Origin: Spirulina subsalsa CS-330
GTDB taxonomy: Bacteria > Cyanobacteriota > Cyanobacteriia > Cyanobacteriales > Spirulinaceae
NCBI RefSeq assembly: GCF_028330765.1
Contig: NZ_JAQMTY010000274.1
Location: 1-50,392, forward strand
Length of the DNA stretch: 50,392 nt
Direction of reading: 5' to 3'
In this document: in pieces, positions 26,658-35,289 of the stretch
Layout: each line of letters begins with the position of its first letter
Numbering within the stretch: position 1 is the stretch's first letter
Translations under genes and position numbers: made by a program
Notes under the pieces: model-generated
The model's input: the letters and a program-made list of their open reading frames with translations, nothing else
What the model was told of the DNA's origin: nothing
Databases searched by the model: none

Positions 26658-27830
26658 ATGCGAATTCTGATTGCTAGCCACTCCTATATTGTGGATCTCA
26701 ACTGCGAAAAACTGCGCCAATTGGCCCAGCTTCAACCGGACATTGAAGTAACGGTCATTGTGCCCCAACGGTGGCGACCCGGCGGGGTGCAAAATCGGAT
26801 CATTGAAGCCCCGTTGTGGCAGGACAATCGTTTTCGTCGGATTCCCCTGCCGAGCGTGAGTGAAAATAACCAAGGTCTCCTCACCTTTGGCTGGCCAATC
26901 ATTCCACTCTTGCGCCATTTTAAACCCCATATTATCCACGTTGAACAGGGGGCAAAATCCCTCGGCTACGCGCAACTCATTTTATTGAATAAACTGCTGG
27001 GATTGCGGGCGAAACATTGCTTTTTTACCTGGTGGAATTTGCCCTATCATAATAAATTTCCGATCAATCTTTTAGAAACATTTAATTTGCGCCATACTCA
27101 CGGGTTAATTGCCGGTAATCAGGACGGGGTGACTATTTTACGGGAGCATGGCTATCGCAATGCGGCGACGGTGATTCCACAGTTGGGCGTGGATGAGGTG
27201 TTATTTAAACCGGAACCCCAGCCCGAACTCCGGGCCGAGTTGCAGATTCCGGCGGAGCATTGTGTGATTGGGTTTGTGGGGCGGTTTGTGCCGGAAAAGG
27301 GGATTATGACGTTGTTGGCGGCGTTGGCGTTGCTGGGCGATCGCCCCTGGACATTGCTCCTGCTCGGACGGGGAGAGTTGCAAGGGGACATTGAAGCCCA
27401 GGCCGCAGCGGCGGGATTGCGCGATCGCCTCCGGATCGTGGCATCCGTGCCCCATACCGATGTGCCCCGCTACATCAACGCGATGGATGTGCTGGTGTTG
27501 CCGTCGGAAACCAGTGAGCAGTTTAAAACCCTGACCTCGGTGGGCTGGAAGGAGCAGTTTGGCCATGTGTTGATTGAGGCAATGGCCTGTCGTGTGCCGG
27601 TGGTGGGGTCAGATTCGGGGGAAATTCCCCATGTGATTGGCGCGGCGGGGTTAGTGTTTCCGGAAGGGGATGCGGCGGCGTTGAGCGATCGCCTCGCGAC
27701 CTTGATCGATTCCCCCGCTGAACGGGAACAATGGGCCGAACTCGGCTATCAGCGAGCCATGGAGCGGTACACCAATCTTGCCCTGGCGCGGCAACAATTG
27801 CAGTTTTATCAATCCTTGCTTGCGTCTTGA
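26658..27830 (+). CDS. Family 4 glycosyltransferase
   Basis: The 390-residue GT-B enzyme has an N-terminal Rossmann domain with MRILIASHSYIVDLNCEKLRQLAQ, a linker, and a donor-binding C-terminal domain: IGFVGRFVPEKGIMTLLAAL, LLLLGRGE, then EQFGHVLIEAMACRVPVVGSDSGEIPHVIG with the two acidic residues of the E-x7-E motif. It probably uses a UDP- or GDP-sugar in surface polysaccharide assembly. The last 22 bp overlap the 3-prime end of the convergent GNAT gene, so the two coding regions share sequence. It follows the GT2 gene on the same strand. Confidence 0.92.
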   Translation: MRILIASHSYIVDLNCEKLRQLAQLQPDIEVTVIVPQRWRPGGVQNRIIEAPLWQDNRFRRIPLPSVSENNQGLLTFGWPIIPLLRHFKPHIIHVEQGAKSLGYAQLILLNKLLGLRAKHCFFTWWNLPYHNKFPINLLETFNLRHTHGLIAGNQDGVTILREHGYRNAATVIPQLGVDEVLFKPEPQPELRAELQIPAEHCVIGFVGRFVPEKGIMTLLAALALLGDRPWTLLLLGRGELQGDIEAQAAAAGLRDRLRIVASVPHTDVPRYINAMDVLVLPSETSEQFKTLTSVGWKEQFGHVLIEAMACRVPVVGSDSGEIPHVIGAAGLVFPEGDAAALSDRLATLIDSPAEREQWAELGYQRAMERYTNLALARQQLQFYQSLLAS

Positions 27831-28324
27831 GTTCGTAAGGCTTTCACGAGCCGAAAATCATCCATCACAAAGCCGCCCCCGATATCCGTGACGATCGCAT
27901 CCTCCACCGTAAACCCCAATTTTTGATAGATCGCGAGGGTTTGCTCGTTGTGTTTATTGACGGTTAAGGTGATGCGATCGCAACCCTGTTCCTGGGCGAT
28001 CCGTTCAATTTCCGCCATCATCTGCCGTCCGTACCCCTGACCCCGCTGCCCCGCCAGGACATAAAACTTACTCAAAAACAACGATTCACCGTGGGGCTGG
28101 ACGGCAAAATAACCGATCTCCCCTGCGGCTCCCGTCACGAGGCGATAGTAATATCCCGCTTGGATCTGGGCTGCGATCGCCCTGGGGGATTGGAATCGCT
28201 CCAGCATATAGTCCACCTGAGCCATGCCGATGATGGCGGTGTAGTGGTGTCGCCAAATGCGATCGGCCAGGGCTGCGATCGCGGCACAGTCCGCTTCGGT
28301 ATGAACGGGGTGAAAGGTGAGCAT
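27809..28324 (-). CDS. GNAT family N-acetyltransferase
   Basis: The 171-residue protein has the acetyl-CoA pyrophosphate loop in motif A, LAGQRGQGYGRQMMAEIERIA (Q/R-x-x-G-x-G/A), preceded by SLFLSKFYVL, and motif B with the LTVNKHNEQTLAIYQKLGFTVED signature. It acetylates an amine, identity unknown. ATG 28324 (MLTFHPVHTEAD) is chosen because the GNAT N-terminal strand starts there; an earlier in-frame ATG at 28378 would add 18 residues without a clear ribosome site. Its 3-prime end overlaps the GT4 gene by 22 bp on the other strand. It is divergent from the Tudor-knot-like gene. Confidence 0.9.
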   Translation of the reverse strand: MLTFHPVHTEADCAAIAALADRIWRHHYTAIIGMAQVDYMLERFQSPRAIAAQIQAGYYYRLVTGAAGEIGYFAVQPHGESLFLSKFYVLAGQRGQGYGRQMMAEIERIAQEQGCDRITLTVNKHNEQTLAIYQKLGFTVEDAIVTDIGGGFVMDDFRLVKALRTQDASKD

Positions 28325-28463
28325 TCTAGAGTCTAAGCCGCATCTGTAAAGTTTATTAGCCAAAATATAACGATTCACAACGCGAGCGCTGCAAAACGCC
28401 GATATTCCACAGATTGTTAGAGAAATACTGAACCATCATCCACACGTACCGCAGGGGAATCCC

Positions 28464-29771
28464 ATGGCTGACAGCATTATTCAATGGGTTGAGACCTTAC
28501 CCGCCGACAACATCACCGTCAAAGTTCTCAAGGCGATCGACTTTATCACGCCCGGCCAATGGGAAAATGTGACGGACTTTGATGCCATGATCGCCACTGT
28601 CACGGGGGAAAGCAATCCGCGCACCATCGCCCGCATCCGCGATCGCGCCCAACGCCTTTCCCTCGATCCCCAACAGCCCTATCAACGCACCCTCACCCTC
28701 TACAAAACCATCGATAAAGCTGACGGGGCCCTCGCTGCGGCTGCCTTAGCGAATAAGGTGGGAGAAAAAATCAGCTTTCTGGGTTTCCTCAACGCCATCA
28801 CCCCCAAACCCGACACCGTCCAAAGCATTGATCTCCTTCTCAAAGTCGCCATCGAACTGATCGCCTACTGCCAACTGAACGGCCTACAGCCCAATCCGGT
28901 GCAATTTGCCCAATCCTTAGGCGAAAACTATCAAGATGCCGCCCTGATGCGGATGAAAGCACTGGTTTGTATTGATGCTCTCCTACCCTTGGGCACTGAT
29001 TTTCTCACCAAAATCCATCAGGTAATCCAAGGAACCGACACCAGCGGCATCACCCAAAGCCCGGTATTTTTAGCCGTGAATCAATACCTCCCCGGCAATA
29101 ACCCTCAGGATAAGGTGGGATTTCTCAGCCAGAGTTTTACGGCGGTGGAAGGGTGGATGTCGGGGTTTGTGGCGAAAACGGGAATTACGCCCGAAAGCAT
29201 CGCCCAAAGTTTAGGGAATTTTATCCAAATGGCCGATGGCAAACTCGATGTGATTGCGGCGCTGTTGGATCAAACCACAAACTATTACGAACATACGGGG
29301 ATTCAAACCGTGGCGCGGGCGGTGATCCTTGCTGCCCACGCGCAGATTCAGGCCGAACCGGAGGAGGAAGCGATCGCCGCAATGCAAGCCCCCGAATCAG
29401 CCGCATCTGAGGGCGATTATCGGGTGGGTCAGGCGGTGGAGGTGTGGGATGAGGACGAGGAAGAATGGTTTGAGGCAAAAATCATTAAAGAACGCCTCAA
29501 GAAAAATGTGACGCAATATAAAGTTCACTACGTGGGCTATGACGAAGATGAGGATGAATGGGTGGATGGGGATGAGTTGCGATCGCCCGTGGCTGGCCCC
29601 CTCGACGATAACGGATATGGCATCGGTCAAACGGTGAAAGTGTGGGACGATGACGAAGAAGAATGGTACACCGCTGTAATTCGCCAAGGCCGTGAGGAAG
29701 AGTATTTTGTGCATTATGTGGGCTACGGTTCCTCGGAGGATGAATGGGTTGATCTAGATGAAATAGCCTAG
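28464..29771 (+). CDS. Helical protein with two C-terminal Tudor-knot-like (chromo-barrel) domains
   Basis: The protein has 435 residues. Residues 1-300 are mostly helical with no motif I recognise (starts MADSIIQWVETLPADNIT). After an acidic linker, two barrels follow: about 319-372, VGQAVEVWDEDEEEWFEAKII...YKVHYVGYDEDEDEWV, and about 386-434, IGQTVKVWDDDEEEWYTAVI...YFVHYVGYGSSEDEWVDLDEI. The pattern G-x-x-V-x-V-W-D...W-Y/F...V-H-Y-V-G-Y...DEWV is that of Tudor-knot/chromo-barrel domains of eukaryotic MSL3, MOF and Eaf3, which bind RNA or methylated histone tails. Finding a tandem pair in a cyanobacterium is unusual. The ligand here is unknown; protein or RNA binding is plausible. A GGGGAA site precedes ATG 28464. 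Confidence 0.8.
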   Translation: MADSIIQWVETLPADNITVKVLKAIDFITPGQWENVTDFDAMIATVTGESNPRTIARIRDRAQRLSLDPQQPYQRTLTLYKTIDKADGALAAAALANKVGEKISFLGFLNAITPKPDTVQSIDLLLKVAIELIAYCQLNGLQPNPVQFAQSLGENYQDAALMRMKALVCIDALLPLGTDFLTKIHQVIQGTDTSGITQSPVFLAVNQYLPGNNPQDKVGFLSQSFTAVEGWMSGFVAKTGITPESIAQSLGNFIQMADGKLDVIAALLDQTTNYYEHTGIQTVARAVILAAHAQIQAEPEEEAIAAMQAPESAASEGDYRVGQAVEVWDEDEEEWFEAKIIKERLKKNVTQYKVHYVGYDEDEDEWVDGDELRSPVAGPLDDNGYGIGQTVKVWDDDEEEWYTAVIRQGREEEYFVHYVGYGSSEDEWVDLDEIA

Positions 29772-30076
29772 GGCGATCGCGATGCCCATGGGGGTAAGGT
29801 CTTGGCCCAGCGTTGACGAGATCATTGCCCTTATTTTTGGAGTACCGTATACCTCTAAAAATTCCTGATGAACTCAGCCATTTTATCGATCAATTGTGGA
29901 ATTTTCGTCAGGAGCGATCGCCCCGAAAAAGCGGTGCTACAATGGGCAGGTGAGTATAAGAGAATCGGTAAATTCAGCTTGCTTTCAACTTGACAGGTTT
30001 TCCCTCGGCTTTTGATAAGCGTCGCTCCGCAATCTTGGCTCTCTACATTCCACTTGATCTAGGAGATAGTTTCTCA
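29772..30076. other. 305-bp leader region of the RRM gene
   Basis: The region contains a possible promoter for the RRM gene (29990-30019). Further upstream are HIP1 sites and an AT-rich stretch near 29840-29900. No additional gene is supported; a TTG-start extension of the RRM frame from 29990 overlaps the promoter and has no family-like residues. Confidence 0.5.
29990..30019 (+). promoter_or_regulatory. Candidate promoter of the RRM gene
   Basis: TTGACA at 29990-29995, an 18-base spacer and GATAAG at 30014-30019 give a plausible sigma-70 site. The leader to ATG 30077 would be about 50 bases, ending in AGGAGATAG. Such AT-rich leaders often mediate cold regulation in rbp genes (inference). 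Confidence 0.45.
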
Positions 30077-30322
30077 ATGTCCATTTATGTTGGTAATCTT
30101 GCCTACCAAGCAACAAAGGAAGGGATTACCGAAGTCTTTAGTGACTATGGCACGGTAACGCGAGTACATCTTCCCACTGATCGGGAAACGGGCCGGATAC
30201 GAGGGTTTGCCTTCGTTGAAATGAAGGATGAATCGGAAGAAGCCAAAGCAATTGCTGAGCTTGATGGCGCAGAGTGGATGGGTCGTCCGTTAAAAGTCAA
30301 TCCTGCCCGACCCCGTACCTAG
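30077..30322 (+). CDS. Cyanobacterial Rbp-type RNA-binding protein (single RRM)
   Basis: The 81-residue protein is a single RNA recognition motif: RNP2 IYVGNL (3-8) and RNP1 RGFAFVEM (42-49), with a conserved FSDYGTVTRVHLPTDRETGR between. It ends RPLKVNPARPRT, without the glycine-rich tail of cold-inducible RbpA types, so it belongs to the short tail-less class. It would bind mRNA in the cytoplasm; some family members anchor photosystem mRNAs at thylakoids. The start is ATG 30077 because AGGAGATAG lies about ten bases upstream and RNP2 begins at residue 3. It is flanked by unlinked genes and is probably monocistronic. Confidence 0.94.
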   Translation: MSIYVGNLAYQATKEGITEVFSDYGTVTRVHLPTDRETGRIRGFAFVEMKDESEEAKAIAELDGAEWMGRPLKVNPARPRT

Positions 30323-30460
30323 ACTGATGTACCAATGCTCCCTAGGGGGGTAGGGTTAATGGTTAACGGTGATCCTCCTAGCGATCGCAAAAAATGCACA
30401 GGATACACCTCTTTTTTGGGGCGGTGCTGCCTGTGCATTTTCATCATGTTGAGACGTTAA

Positions 30461-32560
30461 ATGATGCTGTCTCGTTTGCGAATACACTGGCTCGGACTGT
30501 TGTTCCTAGGCGGCTTGATCCTTAGTTTTGGGCTACGAATGAATGCTCCTGTTTTCAGCACCTCTTCCCCAGAAATTCTGTGGGATACCTGGGGTGTCCC
30601 GCATATCTACAGTCAAACCCGGACAGAATTGGGCCATGGCTTTGGGTATGCCCAAATGCAGAGCCACGGTAATTTAATCCTGAGACTATACGGCCAAGCG
30701 CGGGGCCGGGGGGCGGAATATTGGGGCGAAGACTATCTCGCGGGCGATCGCCTCACCCACAGGATGGGCATTCCACGACGCGCCCAGGCCTGGGAAGCGG
30801 CCCAAACCCCCGCAATGCGCGAGTATTTAACGGCGTTTGTGGCGGGGATGAATGCCTACGCGACGGAACACCCCGACGCGATTTCGCCCCAATTTCGCCC
30901 CCTGTTGCCGGTGACGGTGACCGATGTGCTGGCCCACCTCAACCGGGCGATTCATTTTCATTTTGTGGTGGGGCCATCGGTGGCGGGGTCGAATGGCTGG
31001 GCGATCGCACCCTCGCGCTCAGAATCGGGCCATAGTTTGCTCTTGTCCAATACCCATCTCCCTTGGGGCGGGCTGTTTTTGTGGTACGAAGCGGATCTAC
31101 ACCTGCCGGATCTGAACCTGTACGGGGCGGCGTTGGTGGGGATGCCGATGTTGGCGGTGGGGTTTAATGATCATCTGGGGTGGACGGCCACCGTCAACAC
31201 CTATAAAGGCTGGACAGATTATGATCTTTCCCTTACAGCAGGGGGCTACCGTTGGGATGATGCGATCCAGCCCTTTGATACCGAGGACATCATTCTGAAG
31301 GTGAAACAGGCCGATGGGACGCTCCGGGATGAACCGTTGACCGTGGAGCGATCGCGCCATGGCCCGATCATTCAGAAAACCGAGAACAGGGCTACGGCGC
31401 TACGGGTGGCAGGTTTGGAAAAGGCGCGGATGCTGGATCAACTGTGGGCGATGGGGACGGCCCGCGATCGCGCCGAATTTGAAGCCGCCCTCACCCAGCA
31501 ACAACTGCCGATGTTTAATTTTTTGACGGCAGACCGCAACGGCGAGATTTTCTATATTTTTAACGGTCTAGTCCCCGTCCGGGCGGGGGGGAATTGGCGC
31601 GACCATCAACAGCCACAACCGGGCAACACCGCCGCGACTCTCTGGACGGACTACCATCCCTACGCTGACCTGCCGAAGGTGGCCAACCCGGCCAATGGTT
31701 GGCTCCAAAACACCAATGATCCCCCCTGGACGACGACCATCCCCGCCACCCTGGCCCCGGCAGATTTCCCGGCCTACATGGCCCCGCCGAATCTGACGGG
31801 GGCCTTGAATCTCTTGCGGACACAGCGATCGCTCCACCTGATCCAATCCCAAGACCGCTGGAGTTTGGCGGAACTGGTTCAGGCTAAATTTTCGACTCGG
31901 ATCGAATTGGGCGATCGCCTCGTCGATGCCCTGATTGCCGCCATTCCAACCGACCCCGATCCCCTCCTCCAAGCCGCCGCCACCGTGCTCCAAGGCTGGG
32001 ATCATCACGCCAACGCCGACAGTCGCGGCATGGCCCTCTTTGCCCAATGGTGGGCGGCCATGCCCCCGGATGCCTTCGCCGTCCCCTGGGATGCGGCGCA
32101 ACCCTTAACCACCCCGGCAGGCTTGGCAGACCCAGCCACCGCCCTGGCGACGCTCCGGGATGTTGCCCAAGCCATGCAATCCCATTGGGGGCGGCTGGAT
32201 GTACCCTGGGGAGAGTTTATGCAGCTTCGGGTGGGGGATCGGGTGCAGCCGGGCCGTGGGGCAGCGGGAGCCGTGGGGAGTTTTGCGGTGATTGATAGCA
32301 TTCCGGGGTCGCAGCCGGGTGAGCCGTGGCGGGCGGTGGGGGGTGATAGTTTCATTGCGGCGGTGGAATTCAGTGACCCGGTGCGGGCGTTGGTGTTGAA
32401 CCCCTACGGCAATGCAACCCAGCCGAATTCTCCCCATCGTGGCGATCAGTTGGCCCACTATCGTCACGGGAAATTGCGGGAGGCTTGGCGCGATCGCACC
32501 ACCATCGAAGCCCACCTCGCCAGCCGTACAATTCTTGATTCACTCTCTCCAATGCCCTGA
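30461..32560 (+). CDS. Penicillin acylase family (Ntn) amidohydrolase
   Basis: The 699-residue precursor has an N-terminal signal or anchor helix (about 8-27), then DTWGVPHIYSQTRTELGHGFGYAQMQ typical of the alpha chain, and the self-cleavage point before the nucleophile Ser in GSNGWAIAPSRS (S177), which becomes residue one of the beta chain. SNTHLPW, GMPMLAVGFNDHLGWTATVN and NPANGWLQNTND are further beta-chain signatures. The alpha chain before S177 is long enough for the usual alpha-spacer-beta layout. Family members cleave amides: penicillins, acyl-homoserine lactones or peptidic substrates. It acts outside the plasma membrane. The TGA stop overlaps the YdcF-like ATG by one base. Confidence 0.93.
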   Translation: MMLSRLRIHWLGLLFLGGLILSFGLRMNAPVFSTSSPEILWDTWGVPHIYSQTRTELGHGFGYAQMQSHGNLILRLYGQARGRGAEYWGEDYLAGDRLTHRMGIPRRAQAWEAAQTPAMREYLTAFVAGMNAYATEHPDAISPQFRPLLPVTVTDVLAHLNRAIHFHFVVGPSVAGSNGWAIAPSRSESGHSLLLSNTHLPWGGLFLWYEADLHLPDLNLYGAALVGMPMLAVGFNDHLGWTATVNTYKGWTDYDLSLTAGGYRWDDAIQPFDTEDIILKVKQADGTLRDEPLTVERSRHGPIIQKTENRATALRVAGLEKARMLDQLWAMGTARDRAEFEAALTQQQLPMFNFLTADRNGEIFYIFNGLVPVRAGGNWRDHQQPQPGNTAATLWTDYHPYADLPKVANPANGWLQNTNDPPWTTTIPATLAPADFPAYMAPPNLTGALNLLRTQRSLHLIQSQDRWSLAELVQAKFSTRIELGDRLVDALIAAIPTDPDPLLQAAATVLQGWDHHANADSRGMALFAQWWAAMPPDAFAVPWDAAQPLTTPAGLADPATALATLRDVAQAMQSHWGRLDVPWGEFMQLRVGDRVQPGRGAAGAVGSFAVIDSIPGSQPGEPWRAVGGDSFIAAVEFSDPVRALVLNPYGNATQPNSPHRGDQLAHYRHGKLREAWRDRTTIEAHLASRTILDSLSPMP

Positions 32561-33351
32561 TGTTTCTCTTTCTCTCGAAATTACTGCCGGTTTTCGTCTA
32601 TCCCTTGGGGTTGGCCTGTGTCCTGATGGTGGTGTCGTTGGTGCTGGCCTGGTGGCGATCGCGCTGGACGATGCTCCCGATTGCGATCGCCCTCGGAACC
32701 CTTGTCATTGCCACCAATCCGGGAGTCAACACCGCCCTGCTCAAGTCTTTGGAATGGCAATACATTCCGGAAGGACGATTACCCAAAGCCGAAGCGATCG
32801 TCATCTTGGGGGGCGCGTTGAAGTTTCAAGAAGCCCCTCGCCCCACCTTGGAAGTGACGGAGCGGGGCGATCGTATCCTCTACGCCGCCACCCTCTACCA
32901 CGACGATCGCGCCCCCCTGATCATCGCCAGCGGCGGGCGCATCGGGTGGCATGGCGAAGAACCCCCCGAATCCGAAGACATGGCCACCCTCCTTAGCCGC
33001 TTGGACATCCCCAAAACCGCCATCATCGAAGAACCCCGCTCCCTCAACACCTACCAAAACGCCCTCTACACCAAAGCCATCCTCGACAAAAAAGGGCTAA
33101 AACGGATTCTCCTCGTCACCTCCGCCTTTCACATGCCCCGCTCCGTGGCCATCTTTGAAAAGCTCGGCATGGACGTGATCCCCGCCCCCACGGACTTTTA
33201 CATCACCGATGGCAGTGTGACCGGGACAGAACGCACCCTCGTGGGGAATCTTCTCGATCTTGTGCCGGAAACGGGCCGACTCGCCTCCACCACCGAAGCG
33301 ATTAAGGAATACATCGGAATTTTGATCTATCGCTTGCGGGGCTGGGCTTAG
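32560..33351 (+). CDS. YdcF/ElyC-like (DUF218) membrane protein
   Basis: The 263-residue protein has two N-terminal membrane helices (about 5-30 and 38-55) followed by a DUF218 domain: AEAIVILGGAL (78-86), GDRILYAATLYH, LIIASGGRIGWHGEE, ESEDMATLL, EEPRSLNTYQNALYT and VTSAFHMPRSVAIF. ElyC-type relatives affect peptidoglycan and envelope stability, possibly through handling of undecaprenyl-linked sugars; the biochemical role is unsettled. Translation is coupled to the penicillin acylase gene through TGATG (1-base overlap), which suggests the two act in the same envelope process. It converges with the transglutaminase gene. Confidence 0.9.
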   Translation: MFLFLSKLLPVFVYPLGLACVLMVVSLVLAWWRSRWTMLPIAIALGTLVIATNPGVNTALLKSLEWQYIPEGRLPKAEAIVILGGALKFQEAPRPTLEVTERGDRILYAATLYHDDRAPLIIASGGRIGWHGEEPPESEDMATLLSRLDIPKTAIIEEPRSLNTYQNALYTKAILDKKGLKRILLVTSAFHMPRSVAIFEKLGMDVIPAPTDFYITDGSVTGTERTLVGNLLDLVPETGRLASTTEAIKEYIGILIYRLRGWA

Positions 33352-33371
33352 ACGTGAGGCAATGGAAACGA

Positions 33372-35042
33372 TTACGGGGGCGGGGGTTGGAGTTCTTCGA
33401 GGATGGTAAACCGGACATGGTTAATCGCCAAATCGCCGATGGAAAGCTGCTCTTTCGTCGTCGCAATGTCGTTGATATAGAGTTTCTCAAAGGGAACACC
33501 TTTGCCCATTTCGGCGTGATACCAGGCTAAACCCATGAAAAAGCGCGTGGGATAGGGGCCGCCTTCCACCACGTCATCGGGGTTTGATTCCATCGGTAGC
33601 CAGCCGTAGCCCGGTAGATAGAACTCCATCCACACATGGTTAAAGTCCGGTTCGAGGAGTTGACCCCGTTCGAGGGCTTTGGCGGGGCATTTATAACGGC
33701 CGACGGTGCGGCAGGCGATGCCGTTGAGGCGGGCGAGGGCGAGCAACACCCCTAGATATTCACCACAGGAGCCAACTCCCCGCGCTAGGGCTACGTCGGG
33801 GGTATCGATATGGGGTTTGATGCCGTAGGAGAGGCGATCGTAAACATAGTTGCGGATGTTGTACATTTTCCGCAGCAGGTTCGTTTCGTTGCCGATCGCT
33901 TCCTTGGCGGCCCGTTGAATAATCTCCTTATCCATGGCCAGATTGTCGTTGTCCACCAAATACCGGGTTTGGAATGCTTCGGAGAGTTCGGGCACGTTTT
34001 CGCCATCTTGGGGGCCGAATTGGTATTTGATGCCCCAGACTTCAAGGGTGGCTTTCCAGCCGAAAATATAGCGTTCGCTGGATTTGAGGGTGTCAAATTT
34101 AAATACCGCGAGGCGTTGGCCATCGAGTTCCCGTTCTTCAAAGGGCAGGCCGACGGCTTCGACTGAGCGAATTTTTTGGCGGGGCGTTTCGGCGGGGAGG
34201 GCCATGCGCCATTCTAAATCCTGCACTTCCACGGGGTCGAGGGGGGATAATTCCTCGACGTAGGACATTTCGACGAGATAGCCGTTGGAGAGGGCGAGGT
34301 TTTGATCGGGATAGTAGGCGAAGTAGAGGGGATGGATGAAGGTGCGATCGCGGTATTGCAGTTCGTGGTTGGGGTTGGCGTTGGGGTTGTCGCGTAGATA
34401 GGGTTCCTCTTGGGCGTAGGCCACGTAGAGGACATCCTCGTTAAACGCCAGGCCGGACGGGGCATCAAAGGGGGTCAAGACATTGAATTTCATTTCCCCC
34501 GTGGCCCGGTCTAAGCAATAGACACTTTGTTCGATATTGTCCGTGAGCCAGAGTTCTTCGCCATGGACGGTGATGTTTTCGAGACCAATGCCGGGGGCGT
34601 AAAAGCGAGTAATTTCGCGGCGCGTTTCCCGACTAAAAATGAGGATGTGGCCCGTGCGCTGACAGGTGACGTAGATTGTCGATTCCCACACGGCAATGCC
34701 GTTGAGGGGGTAATACAGACTCAAGAAGCGATGGGGATGGAAGCGATCGGCATCTTCTAAGGAACAAAAATAGATATCTTCCCCTCTGGTAAACCAAAGG
34801 GTGTCTTGGGCGATCGCCAATCCCGTTGCACCCACAAAATCTTGCCAACTGTGGGGATTAATAATCCGAGTGTTGTGGGTGTGGGCTTGAATCTCCAAGA
34901 GATACCCTGTTGTGGAATCCAAGGCGTATAGCACATCTTTGTGAAAGGCAATGCCATGGATGGACGCTGCTGCAAGAGGATGAATCGTCTGAGAAGACGG
35001 AGCAGACGCTGCCAAAGTAGAAAGGGACGAATCGGGAATCAT
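33372..35042 (-). CDS. Beta-propeller-like plus transglutaminase-like protein
   Basis: The protein has 556 residues. Residues 20-260 repeat short strand blocks such as IHGIAFHKDVLYALDSTTGYLLEI, GLAIAQDTLWFTRG, GIAVWESTIYVTCQ and GLAFNEDVLYVAY, reading like a beta-propeller. Residues 370-500 form a transglutaminase core: VGSCGEYLGVLLALARLNGIACRTVGRY with C426, then FNHVWMEFYLPGYGWLPMESNP with H469; the third member is probably E485 instead of the usual Asp. The region between is beta-rich. No signal peptide is seen. The likely activity is amide bond hydrolysis or crosslinking; the partner is unknown. This fusion is uncommon. It is divergent from the DUF928 gene. Confidence 0.85.
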   Translation of the reverse strand: MIPDSSLSTLAASAPSSQTIHPLAAASIHGIAFHKDVLYALDSTTGYLLEIQAHTHNTRIINPHSWQDFVGATGLAIAQDTLWFTRGEDIYFCSLEDADRFHPHRFLSLYYPLNGIAVWESTIYVTCQRTGHILIFSRETRREITRFYAPGIGLENITVHGEELWLTDNIEQSVYCLDRATGEMKFNVLTPFDAPSGLAFNEDVLYVAYAQEEPYLRDNPNANPNHELQYRDRTFIHPLYFAYYPDQNLALSNGYLVEMSYVEELSPLDPVEVQDLEWRMALPAETPRQKIRSVEAVGLPFEERELDGQRLAVFKFDTLKSSERYIFGWKATLEVWGIKYQFGPQDGENVPELSEAFQTRYLVDNDNLAMDKEIIQRAAKEAIGNETNLLRKMYNIRNYVYDRLSYGIKPHIDTPDVALARGVGSCGEYLGVLLALARLNGIACRTVGRYKCPAKALERGQLLEPDFNHVWMEFYLPGYGWLPMESNPDDVVEGGPYPTRFFMGLAWYHAEMGKGVPFEKLYINDIATTKEQLSIGDLAINHVRFTILEELQPPPP

Positions 35043-35289
35043 GCTCAGTGGGCGTGAAGAAACAGCAGTAGATTCACTGTCAGAAAGTGACGTTGACGGT
35101 AAACCCCCAAGTTAGCAGATACTCCCACGCTCTCACTGCTTAAAGTGAACTTTCTCTCGTTGGACGTTTATTCTCCAGTTCAGTTACAACAAGACTAGAG
35201 AACGATCAGGGTGCCATGAGCGTAGGATTCATAAGTCCACTTTATTTTTTCTGTCTGATTCCGATACTTTATAGGGACAAACATAGGTC

